Origin: Syntrophomonas sp964422685
GTDB lineage: Bacteria > Bacillota > Syntrophomonadia > Syntrophomonadales > Syntrophomonadaceae
Length of the DNA: 17,582 bases
Reading direction: 5' to 3'
Assembly (NCBI GenBank): GCA_964422685.1
Contig: CAYRCG010000027.1
Span: forward strand, 1-17,582
The notes below the pieces were generated by a model, which was not told the DNA's origin, did not search any database, and saw nothing but the letters and a program-made list of their open reading frames with translations. Both the position numbers and the translations under genes were made by a program. Below are positions 5,049 through 13,440 of this stretch, piece by piece. Numbering within the stretch: the first letter of the stretch is position 1; every line of letters starts with the position of its first letter.

Positions 5049-7691
5049 GTGTGGAGCAGTGCAGTAATACGGAAAACCTTTTTGGAATATTTTAAAGCCC
5101 GAGGGCATAACATCGTGGAAAGTTCCTCATTAGTTCCGGCCGATGACCCCACCCTACTATTTACCAATGCCGGCATGAATCAATTTAAGGACCTATTCCT
5201 CGGATTAGAAAAAAGAAAATATGTACGGGCAACTACCTCGCAAAAGTGCGTTAGAGCCGGAGGTAAACATAATGACCTGGATACTGTAGGCCGTACCCCG
5301 CGGCATCATACCTTTTTTGAAATGTTGGGTAACTTCTCTTTCGGTGATTATTTTAAGCGCGAGGCTATAGGCTACGCCTGGGAATTTCTAACCGATACGT
5401 TAGGATTACCAAAGGAAAGGCTATGGGTAACCATATACCAGGATGATGATGAGGCGGCGGAATTATGGCCGGAGGTAAGCGGGATTGACCCCGGGCGGAT
5501 TGTAAGATTGGGAGAAAAGGATAACTTCTGGAGTATGGGGGATACCGGCCCTTGCGGTCCCTGTAGCGAGATACTATATGATAGGGGATTAGAATATTCT
5601 TGCGGGGCGTCTGACTGCGGTATCGGGGTTTGTGATTGCGACCGCTGGTTAGAGATATGGAATCTAGTCTTTATGCAGTATAACCGAGATGAAAGCGGTA
5701 CTATGACACCATTGCCCCGTCCCAGTATCGACACCGGCATGGGGTTAGAAAGATTGAGTTCAATTTTACAGAAAGTAGACAGCAACTTCGATACGGATTT
5801 ATTCGTTCCTATTATTAAGAGCATTGAAGGGCTAAGCGGCACAGCCTACGATCAGGGGGAAAAAGGCTTTCCCTTCCGCGTTATCGCCGATCACAGCCGA
5901 GCCTGCAGTTTCTTAATTGCTGACGGTGTCCTTCCCAGCAACGACGGAAGGGGTTATGTTTTACGCCGGATACTACGCCGCGCCTTGCGTTTTGGACGGC
6001 TCCTAGGTATAGAAGGCTCTTTCCTATATAAGAATGTAGCTGTGGTCTGCGAATTAATGAAAGATGCATATCCTGAACTAGTGGAGAAACAGGATTTTAT
6101 CGAGGAAGTAATCCGCTTAGAAGAAGAAAGATTTCTGCTCACTTTAAACGATGGTTTGAAAAAAGCCGAAGAAATAATAAGCCGGGTTCGGCAACGCGGT
6201 GATAGTATAATTCCGGGGGATGAAGCCTTCATGCTTTATGATACCTATGGCTTTCCGGTAGATTTAACGGAGGATATGGCCGAAGAGAATCATTTTACCT
6301 TGGACAAGGAAGGTTTTGAACGCTGCATGGAAGAACAACGCCAACGGGCGCGGGGAGCGAACAAAGGCGAAGAAATGGTACTTAAGGAACGGCTTTTGTC
6401 CGAGAAATTAGCGGATATCGCCCCTAGTAAATTCACCGGTTATGAAAATAGTTATGAAGAATCCGCCCTGCTAGCCATTATCAAAGATAACGAGGTCCGG
6501 AACGAAGCATCCGGCGGCGAAGAAGTTATTCTAATAACGGCACAAACTCCGTTTTATGCAGAAAGTGGAGGACAGGTAGCAGATGGCGGCATTATAAAGG
6601 CCCGGGAAGGGTCATTAGCTGTGGAAAGTGTAAAAAGGGTTGCTGCCTGGATACTACATTACGGGAAAGTGGAAGGGGTTATAAAGCGGGGCGAAACGGT
6701 GAGTCTGTATTTGGATGACCAGACGCGGATGGACACGGCCAGGAATCATACCGCTACCCATCTATTGCACCGGGCATTGCGCGAGGTACTGGGGGAACAT
6801 GCTCAGCAGAAAGGTTCTTTGGTTGAACCTACCCGCTTGCGTTTCGATTTTTCTCATCTTAGGGCATTAAGCCATGCAGAATTAGCCCGGATCGAGCAGA
6901 TGGTAAATGAAGCTATATGGAAGCTTTATCCCGTTAATACTACTTTGACTGCCCTGGAGCAGGCGCGGGAAATGGGGGCTATGGCTCTATTCGGGGAAAA
7001 ATATGGCGAAGAGGTCAGGGTAGTTCAGATTGGTTCGTACAGCAGTGAACTCTGCGGTGGCACTCATGTGCAAAATACCGGGCAAATCGGTTTGTTTAAA
7101 ATTACCGGGGAAGGAAGCATAGGGTCCGGACTTAGAAGGATAGAGGCTATAACCGGTAATTATGCCTTAGAATATCTTAATCAAATGGAAGGCGAGCTGA
7201 AGAAGATAGCCTTGGCTTTGCGAAGTTCACCATTAGAGTTAGAGAAGAAGATTGAAAACCTGAACAATTCGCTCAAGGAAAAAGATAAAGAAATAGAAAA
7301 TTTGCAAAAGCGCCTAACGCGTTCCTCTAGCGACGATTTGCTCAATAAAGCTTTTCAGTTAAATGACGTTTGGGTTCTAATCGAAGAAGTAGATATCGAG
7401 GATTCGGGCAGCCTACGTCAGAATGCCGAAATGCTAAAGGATAAGCTGGGACGGGCAATCGTTTTGTTAGGCTCTAGTAAAGGAGAAAAGGTATCCTTTG
7501 TTTGTTTTGTCAGCAAAGAATTGTTAGAGCAAGGATTGCATGCAGGTCAGATAGTAGCGGCTGCTGCCAAGATAACCGGGGGTGGCGGCGGAGGACGCCC
7601 GGACATGGCCCAGGCCGGAGGCAGGGATAAGACCAAGCTTGCAGAGGCCTTGACCGAAGCCGGGAAAATGGTCAAAAAAACCTTATCTTAA
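5049..7691 (+). CDS. alaS: Alanyl-tRNA synthetase
   Basis: AlaRS charges tRNA-Ala, recognising the G3-U70 pair, and edits mischarged Ser/Gly. The 880-residue protein is full length. The class II catalytic domain runs from the start (FTNAGMNQFKD; TTSQKCVRAGGKHNDL at about 60-80; TFFEMLGNFSFGDYF) to about residue 450. The editing domain carries the zinc site HTATH (H567, H571) and CGGTH (C669, H673). A coiled-coil linker (about 715-760) and a C-Ala domain with the glycine-rich GGGGGGRPDMAQAGG (from about 844) follow. An internal CGASDCGIGVCDCD cysteine cluster lies in the catalytic half near residue 190. The start is GTG 5049, with AGAGGGGG 7 nt upstream; the in-frame TTG at 5025 has no such site and adds eight atypical residues. 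Confidence 0.97.
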   Translation: MWSSAVIRKTFLEYFKARGHNIVESSSLVPADDPTLLFTNAGMNQFKDLFLGLEKRKYVRATTSQKCVRAGGKHNDLDTVGRTPRHHTFFEMLGNFSFGDYFKREAIGYAWEFLTDTLGLPKERLWVTIYQDDDEAAELWPEVSGIDPGRIVRLGEKDNFWSMGDTGPCGPCSEILYDRGLEYSCGASDCGIGVCDCDRWLEIWNLVFMQYNRDESGTMTPLPRPSIDTGMGLERLSSILQKVDSNFDTDLFVPIIKSIEGLSGTAYDQGEKGFPFRVIADHSRACSFLIADGVLPSNDGRGYVLRRILRRALRFGRLLGIEGSFLYKNVAVVCELMKDAYPELVEKQDFIEEVIRLEEERFLLTLNDGLKKAEEIISRVRQRGDSIIPGDEAFMLYDTYGFPVDLTEDMAEENHFTLDKEGFERCMEEQRQRARGANKGEEMVLKERLLSEKLADIAPSKFTGYENSYEESALLAIIKDNEVRNEASGGEEVILITAQTPFYAESGGQVADGGIIKAREGSLAVESVKRVAAWILHYGKVEGVIKRGETVSLYLDDQTRMDTARNHTATHLLHRALREVLGEHAQQKGSLVEPTRLRFDFSHLRALSHAELARIEQMVNEAIWKLYPVNTTLTALEQAREMGAMALFGEKYGEEVRVVQIGSYSSELCGGTHVQNTGQIGLFKITGEGSIGSGLRRIEAITGNYALEYLNQMEGELKKIALALRSSPLELEKKIENLNNSLKEKDKEIENLQKRLTRSSSDDLLNKAFQLNDVWVLIEEVDIEDSGSLRQNAEMLKDKLGRAIVLLGSSKGEKVSFVCFVSKELLEQGLHAGQIVAAAAKITGGGGGGRPDMAQAGGRDKTKLAEALTEAGKMVKKTLS

Positions 7692-7745
7692 AGTGCAGGA
7701 ATTTGGGGGAAAGACGGAGAATCTTGCAACAGGGAGGTGTAGTTT

Positions 7746-8027
7746 ATGCCTCGAATAACAGGCGAAACAGTAAGCTTTAAACTAGAAAGGGATAGTGAGA
7801 ATAGGATTTCTGCTATCTTGCATATGGTATATCGTGCCTTACAGGAGAAAGGCTATAACCCCATTAATCAATTGGTAGGATATATGATTTCGGGCGAACC
7901 GGCGTACATAACCAGTCATAACGAAGCCCGCACTCTGATATGTAAAGTAGACCGCGATGAGATAATGGAGGTTTTGCTAAAAAGCTACCTACAAAATGGA
8001 ACGGAGGAAACGAATAGCAAAACCTAG
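7746..8027 (+). CDS. ireB: IreB/ReoM family regulatory phosphoprotein (DUF965)
   Basis: IreB (Enterococcus) or ReoM (Listeria) is a small cytosolic substrate of the PASTA Ser/Thr kinase. It sets cephalosporin tolerance and, in Listeria, controls ClpCP-dependent turnover of MurA. The 93-residue product carries the family core EKGYNPINQLVGYMISGEPAYITSH (quoted here as EKGYNPINQ, VGYMISG and PAYITSH, residues about 35-58) and EART near 60. The N-terminus has Thr5 and Thr8, which match the three-residue spacing of the phosphorylated Thr4/Thr7 pair of E. faecalis IreB. The start ATG 7746 has GGGAGGTG upstream. The alaS-ireB-ruvX-DUF1292 order is conserved in Firmicutes. The C-terminal ten residues (NGTEETNSKT) are an unstructured tail. 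Confidence 0.93.
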   Translation: MPRITGETVSFKLERDSENRISAILHMVYRALQEKGYNPINQLVGYMISGEPAYITSHNEARTLICKVDRDEIMEVLLKSYLQNGTEETNSKT

Positions 8028-8186
8028 GGTACTATAATTTGTGACTTTACTGCAAAACCCCTTTCGTTGCGTTATACAAGCGGTGCGGGCGAAGGCATGG
8101 ACGCTACAGCCGGCGAATTATGCCCGGTCAGTTAATTGCTTGTGCCGAAAAAGCAGCATGAAATTAGGAGGAAATAACCGCTATCT

Positions 8187-8648
8187 ATGCGTATAATGGG
8201 ATTAGACTTTGGCGAAAAGAGAATTGGCATTGCCTTTAGTGATCCTATGGGCTGGACCGCCCAAGGCCATTCGATTCTACAGCGGAAAAGCCTAAAAAAG
8301 GACCTAGATTATTTGCAAACGCTATGCCGGGAATACTCAGTTGAGAAAATAGTATTAGGGTTTCCCCTTAATATGAACGGGACCGTTGGACCTAAAGCGC
8401 TCGAGACCCAGGATTTCGCTCGGACATTGCAGGAGGCTTTGCATATACCGGTAGAATTATGGGATGAACGCCTAAGCAGCAAAAGCGCGGAGAGAGTTCT
8501 ACTGGAGGCTGATTTATCGCGTAAAAGACGAAAAGAACTAATAGACAAGATCGCAGCAGTTCATATACTGCAAGCCTATCTAGATGGGGGTTGCTCGGGG
8601 GGGAAAACAAGTGAGGTAATATTTGACAACAACCTAGAAAAACAATAG
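8187..8648 (+). CDS. ruvX: RuvX/YqgF RNase H-fold nuclease
   Basis: RuvX (YqgF, YrrK) is an RNase H-like nuclease first annotated as a Holliday junction resolvase and also implicated in 5' processing of pre-16S rRNA. The 153-residue protein starts MRIMGLDFGEKRIG with the catalytic Asp7. It continues with VLGFPLNMNGTVGP (about 56-70), the DERLSS motif (about 93-98) and DKIAAVHILQAYLD (about 117-130), whose Asp is the third acidic residue. A 20-residue polar tail follows the family core. ATG 8187 is the only possible start in frame, because TAA at 8175-8177 precedes it. The AGGAGG at 8166-8171 therefore stands 15 nt upstream, an unusually long spacing. The 159-nt gap before it carries a GGACGCTAC-containing stretch also present in the rarA leader. 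Confidence 0.95.
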   Translation: MRIMGLDFGEKRIGIAFSDPMGWTAQGHSILQRKSLKKDLDYLQTLCREYSVEKIVLGFPLNMNGTVGPKALETQDFARTLQEALHIPVELWDERLSSKSAERVLLEADLSRKRRKELIDKIAAVHILQAYLDGGCSGGKTSEVIFDNNLEKQ

Positions 8649-8682
8649 AATAACACTTATCTAATGAAAGAGGTGACTTTAT

Positions 8683-8979
8683 ATGAGTGAAGAATTTATG
8701 GAAGATGACCTTCCCTTGTTGGTATTAGTTGATGAGGATGGAATAGAACACCTATTTGAGTTGCTGGCTGAATTGGAAATAGAAAGTGATAAATACCGGG
8801 TACTGATTCCCCTGGATGAGGAAGATGAGGAGTATGAAGAAGAGGAAGGAGAAGTGGTTATCCTAAAAGTAGTTATCGATGAGGAGGGCAACGAATTATT
8901 AAGCGACATCGATGATGAAGAAGAGTGGGAAATGGTAGTAGATGCTTGGCAGGAACTCGTGGATAATGAGGACCTTTAA
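8683..8979 (+). CDS. DUF1292 acidic protein (YrzB-like)
   Basis: This 98-residue, extremely acidic protein belongs to the DUF1292/YrzB family. It shows the two-part pattern VLVDEDGIEHLFELLAELE (residues about 14-32) and YRVLIPLDEEDEE (38-50), then an E-rich linker and EVVILKVVIDEEGNE (57-71). Its biochemical role is unknown. In Firmicutes it follows ruvX almost invariably, as here with a 34-nt gap. ATG 8683 has AGAGGTGA about 8 nt upstream. It is the last gene before a clear terminator. The antisense strand gives a serine-rich open frame that is only a shadow of the GAA/GAG/GAT-rich coding strand. Confidence 0.9.
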   Translation: MSEEFMEDDLPLLVLVDEDGIEHLFELLAELEIESDKYRVLIPLDEEDEEYEEEEGEVVILKVVIDEEGNELLSDIDDEEEWEMVVDAWQELVDNEDL

Positions 8980-8986
8980 CTAGGGG

Positions 8987-9013
8987 AAAAGGAGCCGCGA
9001 GGACTCCTTTTTT
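8987..9013 (+). terminator. Intrinsic terminator after the DUF1292 gene
   Basis: AAAAGGAG (8987-8994) pairs with CTCCTTTT (9004-9011), with an inner CC/GG pair and a GCGA loop, and the T-run continues to 9013. This is the best Rho-independent terminator in the window. It ends the alaS-ireB-ruvX-DUF1292 transcript. Confidence 0.85.
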
Positions 9014-9036
9014 ATTTTGGGGTTTTCTGGGGATAT

Positions 9037-10581
9037 ATGGTAGGGGGAAGGAATTTGGCCGGGGGGAGAATAAAAACAGGCATACTCATTAGTTTGATAC
9101 TTTTACTGGGAATAGTAGCGGCAGCTGCGCTATATTTCTATCAGGTGTTCTTTAAATCACCGTACTTTATGCCAGGGGTAAGAATCGCCTCCATAGAGGT
9201 TGCCGGATACACCGCCGAGCAGGCGGCAGCAAGATTGCAGAAGGACATGGAAGAATACAAGAATACACCGGTAACATTCTATTACGAGGATTATAGTTAT
9301 GCTCATAAACTCGAAGAAATAAGCTACCCCGTAAATTATAAGGCGGAAGTCGATAAAGTCTGGCAGGAGGAGCAGCAAAGGAATTGGCGCTCCAAGCTGG
9401 CTAACTTAGATGGTTCCCGGGAAGTGAATTATCCGCTAAAACTTGAATATAAGACCGAAATTAAAGCCCTGATGGTTGACGATTGGGATAAAAACCTAGG
9501 CGTTGCAGCGGAAGATGCCCGCTTGGACATGGATAAACAGAAAGGTCTGGTATCCATCCCAGCTAAGAAAGGTTTAAAGGTCGATTCGAAGCGGACCTTT
9601 GCCCATCTCCCCCGGGAGTGGGGTTCTACCGGAGAAATAAAAGTTCCCATTACCATGATAGAAGAAATGCCGCAGGTTAAGGATGAGGATTTGAGCAATA
9701 TGGGGGAACTATCCTCATTTTCCACCTGGTTTAATGAAAGTGAAATTAACCGTTCGCATAACCTTTACCTGGCAACGGCAGCAATTAATGGAGCTATGTT
9801 GTCACCTGGCGAGGTGTTTTCGTTTAACCGTCGCGTGGGGGAAAGGGTCATAGAAGCAGGCTATCGCGATGCCCTAGTGATTGTCAACGGAAAATTTGAA
9901 CCCGGCTTAGGCGGAGGCGTATGCCAGGTATCGTCAACCCTTTATAATACGGTCTTGCTAGCCGGAATGGAAATCGTAGAAAGGTATAATCATGCCCTGG
10001 CGGTAGCCTATGTTCCGGTAGGACGTGATGCCACTGTCGTCTACGGCGTGCAAGATTTCCGTTTTAAAAACAATAGCCCTTATCCCGTTTATATTAGGGC
10101 CTGGGCCCAGGCGGGCAAACTTAGCATGACTGTATATGGCAATTTGGCAAAAAAGAGAAATATCCAATTATCTACCATCGTGGATAGGAGCATACCCTTT
10201 AAAGAGATACGGGAAAATGACCCTGACCTCAGTCCGGGCGAGGAGAAAGTCGACCATGCCGGTGTTCAGGGTTATGCAGTCAGGTCTTTCCGTAATTACA
10301 TGGACGAAGAAGGGCGTTTATTAAAAAGTGAGCAGTTGGCATCGGATTATTACAAACCGCTGGATAAGCTAATATATGTAGGGTCGGGGGTGAAGCCGGA
10401 AGTGGCGCCAGGTGATGGGAACAAACCCGAGGATTTCCCTCATGGAGATGAAACCGATAAAAATGACCCTACTGCCAATAATAGCGGTGAGGGATTGCCG
10501 TTGCCGGAAACTGAGCCTACTGATATACCAGATTCTCAGCCGGATAACGGAGACGTGGAAGAACCGACCATTATGCTATAA
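9037..10581 (+). CDS. VanW-family envelope protein with G5 domain
   Basis: This 514-residue protein is anchored by one N-terminal helix (residues about 13-36, KTGILISLILLL onward) with the bulk outside the membrane. A peptidoglycan-binding-4-type region spans about 45-215. The VanW domain follows (FNRRVGER; GLGGGVCQVSSTLYN; ERYNHALAVAYVPVGRDATV; FKNNSPYPVYI, about 265-360), then a G5-like domain (about 395-455) and an acidic Pro/Asp/Glu/Asn-rich tail of about 55 residues. VanW proteins are common in Firmicute genomes and their role is unsettled; a wall-associated role is inferred. Two starts are possible. ATG 9037 has only a weak GGGGA 3 nt upstream, while TTG 9055 has AGGGGG 7 nt upstream and may be the true one. 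The gene begins 24 nt after a terminator, so its promoter is not evident. Confidence 0.88.
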   Translation: MVGGRNLAGGRIKTGILISLILLLGIVAAAALYFYQVFFKSPYFMPGVRIASIEVAGYTAEQAAARLQKDMEEYKNTPVTFYYEDYSYAHKLEEISYPVNYKAEVDKVWQEEQQRNWRSKLANLDGSREVNYPLKLEYKTEIKALMVDDWDKNLGVAAEDARLDMDKQKGLVSIPAKKGLKVDSKRTFAHLPREWGSTGEIKVPITMIEEMPQVKDEDLSNMGELSSFSTWFNESEINRSHNLYLATAAINGAMLSPGEVFSFNRRVGERVIEAGYRDALVIVNGKFEPGLGGGVCQVSSTLYNTVLLAGMEIVERYNHALAVAYVPVGRDATVVYGVQDFRFKNNSPYPVYIRAWAQAGKLSMTVYGNLAKKRNIQLSTIVDRSIPFKEIRENDPDLSPGEEKVDHAGVQGYAVRSFRNYMDEEGRLLKSEQLASDYYKPLDKLIYVGSGVKPEVAPGDGNKPEDFPHGDETDKNDPTANNSGEGLPLPETEPTDIPDSQPDNGDVEEPTIML

Positions 10582-10697
10582 CCCTATAAGCGAAAGCCAT
10601 GAGCGGCTGTAAGGAATAGGTAGATTAGGCTATTTATGCCCGGTGATGCGTAGCCACGACCCGCAGTGGAAAAATGCAGTTAAGAAAGTGGAGAGAA

Positions 10698-11735
10698 ATG
10701 AGTGAAATAAAGTTGAAAATGGAAAAACCGCGGGTTGTAATGATAATACTGGCGTTTTTCTTCCTCTTACTAGCCGGGGCATTTTTTACCGGGCAGATAA
10801 TTACCCGCCAGTACCAAGCGGTGGACCCTGATGATACAACTTTGGTAGATGTTATAATCCCGGAAAAGGCAGGCGCCAGACAGGTTGCGGATATACTATA
10901 CAATAAACGGCTAATACATAAACAAAACATCTTCCTGGCTTACTGTCAAAAGAATGCTTATGATAGCAGGCTAAAGGCCGGTCACTATCGCTTTAGCCGC
11001 AGCCAAACACTGAAAGAAATAGTCGACGATATCGTTCAGGGCCGAATAGTAAACATTTCTTTTACCATCCCGGAAGGTTATACCCTGGAACAAATCGGGC
11101 AACTGCTAGTCAAGAAACAGTTATGCAGCCCGGAAGAATGGGATGAGGGTATCAGACGGGATTATGATTTCGCTTTTTTAAGGGGGCTACCCTTGGAAAA
11201 TAAAAAACGGTTAGAGGGCTTTTTATATCCGGAGACCTATTTCGTCCCCGAAGATTATAACTGCCGGCAGTTAATTACACTTATGCTGAACAGTTTTGAG
11301 CAGTTATGGCAGAAGAAATATGCCGGGCAGGCCCAGGCTAAAAACTGGAGTGCCTATCAGACTATAACCATAGCCTCCTTAATAGAGCGGGAAGCCCAGG
11401 TGCCAGAAGAAAGAACGGTGATTGCCGGGGTTATAATGAATCGACTGAAAGCCGGTATGCTCCTACAGATTGATGCCAGCGTGCTTTATGCATTGCAAGA
11501 GCATAAGAATGTGGTAACCTATGCTGATCTGGAAGTAGATTCTCCTTATAATACCTATAAGTATCCCGGTTTGCCCCCAGGCCCGATTGCCAGCCCGGGC
11601 GAAGCCTCCATAAGTGCCGCCCTGAATCCGCAGGAGCATTCGTATTATTACTATGTTTCCAAAGGAGACGGAAGCCACCATTTTTCCAAGAGCTTCAGCG
11701 AACACCTGCAGGCCCAGAAAAAATATGGGCAATAA
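10698..11735 (+). CDS. mltG: MltG/YceG endolytic murein transglycosylase
   Basis: MltG cleaves nascent glycan strands at the outer face of the membrane and so sets glycan length. The 345-residue product has one N-terminal membrane helix (residues about 13-36), a LysM-like region with IPEKAGARQVADIL and TIPEGYTLEQIGQLL, and the YceG catalytic core. The likely catalytic Glu230 lies in ASLIEREAQ. It is followed by VIAGVIMNRL, the LQIDASVLYAL block and PYNTYKYPGLPPGPIASPG near the C-terminus. I place the start at ATG 10698 (TGGAG 4 nt upstream) rather than the in-frame ATG 10674, which has poorer spacing. It follows the VanW gene by 116 nt and precedes the U32 gene. The Bacillus methyltransferase gene yrrM (trmR), usually between these two, is missing. 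Confidence 0.94.
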   Translation: MSEIKLKMEKPRVVMIILAFFFLLLAGAFFTGQIITRQYQAVDPDDTTLVDVIIPEKAGARQVADILYNKRLIHKQNIFLAYCQKNAYDSRLKAGHYRFSRSQTLKEIVDDIVQGRIVNISFTIPEGYTLEQIGQLLVKKQLCSPEEWDEGIRRDYDFAFLRGLPLENKKRLEGFLYPETYFVPEDYNCRQLITLMLNSFEQLWQKKYAGQAQAKNWSAYQTITIASLIEREAQVPEERTVIAGVIMNRLKAGMLLQIDASVLYALQEHKNVVTYADLEVDSPYNTYKYPGLPPGPIASPGEASISAALNPQEHSYYYYVSKGDGSHHFSKSFSEHLQAQKKYGQ

Positions 11736-11844
11736 ATACCTTGCTATTACGAGTGTATGCCCCGGTCAATCTTCACCCCGTTCTTTGCTATCGCCCCGGA
11801 CCCGAGGGAAAATAAGCGCCTTATAGGAAAGAGAGAAAATAACC

Positions 11845-13080
11845 ATGCAAAAACCGGAATTAGTTCTGCCCGCCGGAAACCTGGAAAAACTTAAAACGGC
11901 CATATTATACGGCGCAGATGCCGTATATTTTGCGGGCAAAGAGTTCGGCTTAAGAGCCTATGCCGGGAATTTCGACCAGGCCGAAATAAAAGAAGGCCTG
12001 GATTTTGTTCGTAGCCGGAATAAAAAAGCCTACCTGGCAATAAACGTATTGGCCCATAACCGAGATATCCACCAATTGCCCGCCTACCTGGAGGAAATAA
12101 CCCTACTGCAGCCCGATGGCTTTATAATATCAGATATGGGGGTCCTCAGCTTGGCGCGAAAATATGCCCCCTCCATCCCCATAACTATAAGCACCCAGGC
12201 CAATGTCAGCAATTATGAAGCAGCTAGCTTCTATCAGGACCTGGGAGTAAAACGCATCGTCTTGGCCCGGGAATTAAACCTCAACGAAATCGAGGAAATC
12301 AAAAAGAAATGCAGCGTAGAGATTGAGGTATTTGTCCATGGCGCTATGTGTGTATCCTATTCAGGACGCTGCCTGCTTTCCCACTATATGACCGGCCGCA
12401 GCGCCAACCAAGGTGCTTGTGCTCACCCCTGCCGCTACCGCTATGCCCTGGTGGAAGAAAAAAGACCGGGAGAATACTTCCACATCGAAGAAGACGAGAG
12501 AGGCAGTTACATAATGAATTCGCGTGACCTCTGCCTGTTGGAATACCTCCCCCGCCTAATAGAAGCAGGGGTAGATGCCTGCAAGGTGGAAGGCCGCATG
12601 AAAAGTCCGCTATATCTGGCCAGTGTGGCCAGTGTTTATCGTCAGGCTATAGAGCGCTATAATAAAAACCCTAACCCCTTTACTGCCGAGGAATTATCTG
12701 CCTGGACGGCTGAATTGCATAAAACAGCTACCCGCCCTTTTACCACTGCCTTCATCGGTGGGGAAGGGGGACAGGCCCAGGATATTTATAAGGAAACGAT
12801 GCCTCCCCGGGCGGGATTTTGTGCTATTGTAACCGGGTACCGGAAAGAGCAAGGCTTGCTCGAGCTCGAACAAAGGGCTAACTTCGGCTGTGGTGATAAC
12901 CTGGAATTCCTCCTGCCGGGGGGCGAAACCGTAAGCCTGGTATTGGAAGAACTCTACGATGAAGAGTTACAACCCCTAGACCGGGCCAGGCATCCGCTGC
13001 AAAAGGTCCTAATCCCCTTCGCTCAGGCTCTCCCTGAACTATCCCTATTAAGAAAAGGGGGGGATTCAAATCAAGGATAG
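11845..13080 (+). CDS. U32 peptidase-family protein (TrhP/YegQ-like tRNA hydroxylation)
   Basis: U32 'peptidases' of the YegQ/YrrN/YrrO branch act in prephenate-dependent hydroxylation of tRNA U34 (ho5U) rather than as clear proteases. This 411-residue protein begins ELVLPAGNLEKLKTAILYGADAVYFAG. It carries the U32 signature EVFVHGAMCVSYSGRC and LSHYMTGRSANQGACAHPCR at about residues 165-200. The cysteines there (Cys171, Cys178, Cys193, Cys197 by position) probably bind an Fe-S cluster or metal. A C-terminal beta-barrel part (about 320-400) follows. B. subtilis encodes two consecutive U32 genes (yrrN, yrrO), but only one is here. The start ATG 11845 follows GGAAAGAGAG. The end overlaps or abuts the DUF4911 gene, which suggests one transcript. 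Confidence 0.88.
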   Translation: MQKPELVLPAGNLEKLKTAILYGADAVYFAGKEFGLRAYAGNFDQAEIKEGLDFVRSRNKKAYLAINVLAHNRDIHQLPAYLEEITLLQPDGFIISDMGVLSLARKYAPSIPITISTQANVSNYEAASFYQDLGVKRIVLARELNLNEIEEIKKKCSVEIEVFVHGAMCVSYSGRCLLSHYMTGRSANQGACAHPCRYRYALVEEKRPGEYFHIEEDERGSYIMNSRDLCLLEYLPRLIEAGVDACKVEGRMKSPLYLASVASVYRQAIERYNKNPNPFTAEELSAWTAELHKTATRPFTTAFIGGEGGQAQDIYKETMPPRAGFCAIVTGYRKEQGLLELEQRANFGCGDNLEFLLPGGETVSLVLEELYDEELQPLDRARHPLQKVLIPFAQALPELSLLRKGGDSNQG

Positions 13081-13087
13081 TATACTA

Positions 13088-13282
13088 TTGCGTCTAATCC
13101 CCCAAAAGATTGATTTCCTTACCAAGATTATCGAAGCCTATGACCATCTGGGAATAGTATCGACCATCGATCCTAGTGCCGGTGTGGTGATAATTCGGGG
13201 AACAGAGGACAGCATCCCCGAAATAAAAGAGATAATTGACAACCTCCCTTTTCCCCTGGAAGTGTTAGAGGGTGAGGGTTGA
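13088..13282 (+). CDS. DUF4911-like small protein
   Basis: This small protein has an alternating beta-alpha-beta pattern: RLIPQKIDFLTKIIEAYDHLG, then VSTIDPSAGVVIIRGT, then an amphipathic helix SIPEIKEIIDNL and a final strand LEVLEG. It matches the DUF4911 family, which commonly follows U32 genes in clostridia; its function is unknown. Annotated from TTG 13088 it has 64 residues, with AAGGA 10 nt upstream. The frame continues upstream without a stop to 13052 and reads IKDSILLRL before the annotated region. Only ATT 13064 or ATC 13070 could serve as earlier starts there, with the strong A-rich/G7 stretch at 13053-13063 as Shine-Dalgarno. A non-canonical start overlapping the U32 stop is therefore possible. 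Confidence 0.72.
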   Translation: MRLIPQKIDFLTKIIEAYDHLGIVSTIDPSAGVVIIRGTEDSIPEIKEIIDNLPFPLEVLEGEG

Positions 13283-13420
13283 ATATCGTCGAATCCTATA
13301 GTTACATAGCAGCATTAGCTTTGATTTATCTCCGTATCTAGCATCTCAGCTTAATCCCTCGCGTATTTACACCAATTATTAAAGCAATTCACGCATCCCA
13401 TTTTTCTGCGGAAATTGAGG

Positions 13421-13440
13421 TTTAATGCTGGTTAATGCTG
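13421..13440. repeat. Two-copy tandem 10-mer before the PBP gene
   Basis: TTTAATGCTG (13421-13430) is followed directly by GTTAATGCTG (13431-13440), differing at one base. It lies in the 274-nt gap between the DUF4911 gene and the PBP gene. The gap also holds two CTGCAG sites and no convincing promoter or gene. It may be chance duplication or a paired binding site. Confidence 0.3.

Noticed and set aside
8679..8909. Serine-rich minus-strand frame opposite the DUF1292 gene
   Set aside because: It is the complement of an Asp/Glu-rich coding strand (GAA, GAG and GAT read as Ser/Ile-rich codons) and has no independent support.
9037..10581. Vancomycin resistance gene cluster
   Set aside because: Only a VanW-domain protein is present. 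There is no vanH, vanA/B ligase, vanX or vanRS, and VanW/G5 proteins are common without resistance.
13279..13341. 20-residue hydrophobic frame (TTG start) overlapping the DUF4911 stop by TTGA
   Set aside because: Very short, rare start codon, no recognised family. It might be a remnant of a truncated membrane protein but the evidence is too thin to call.
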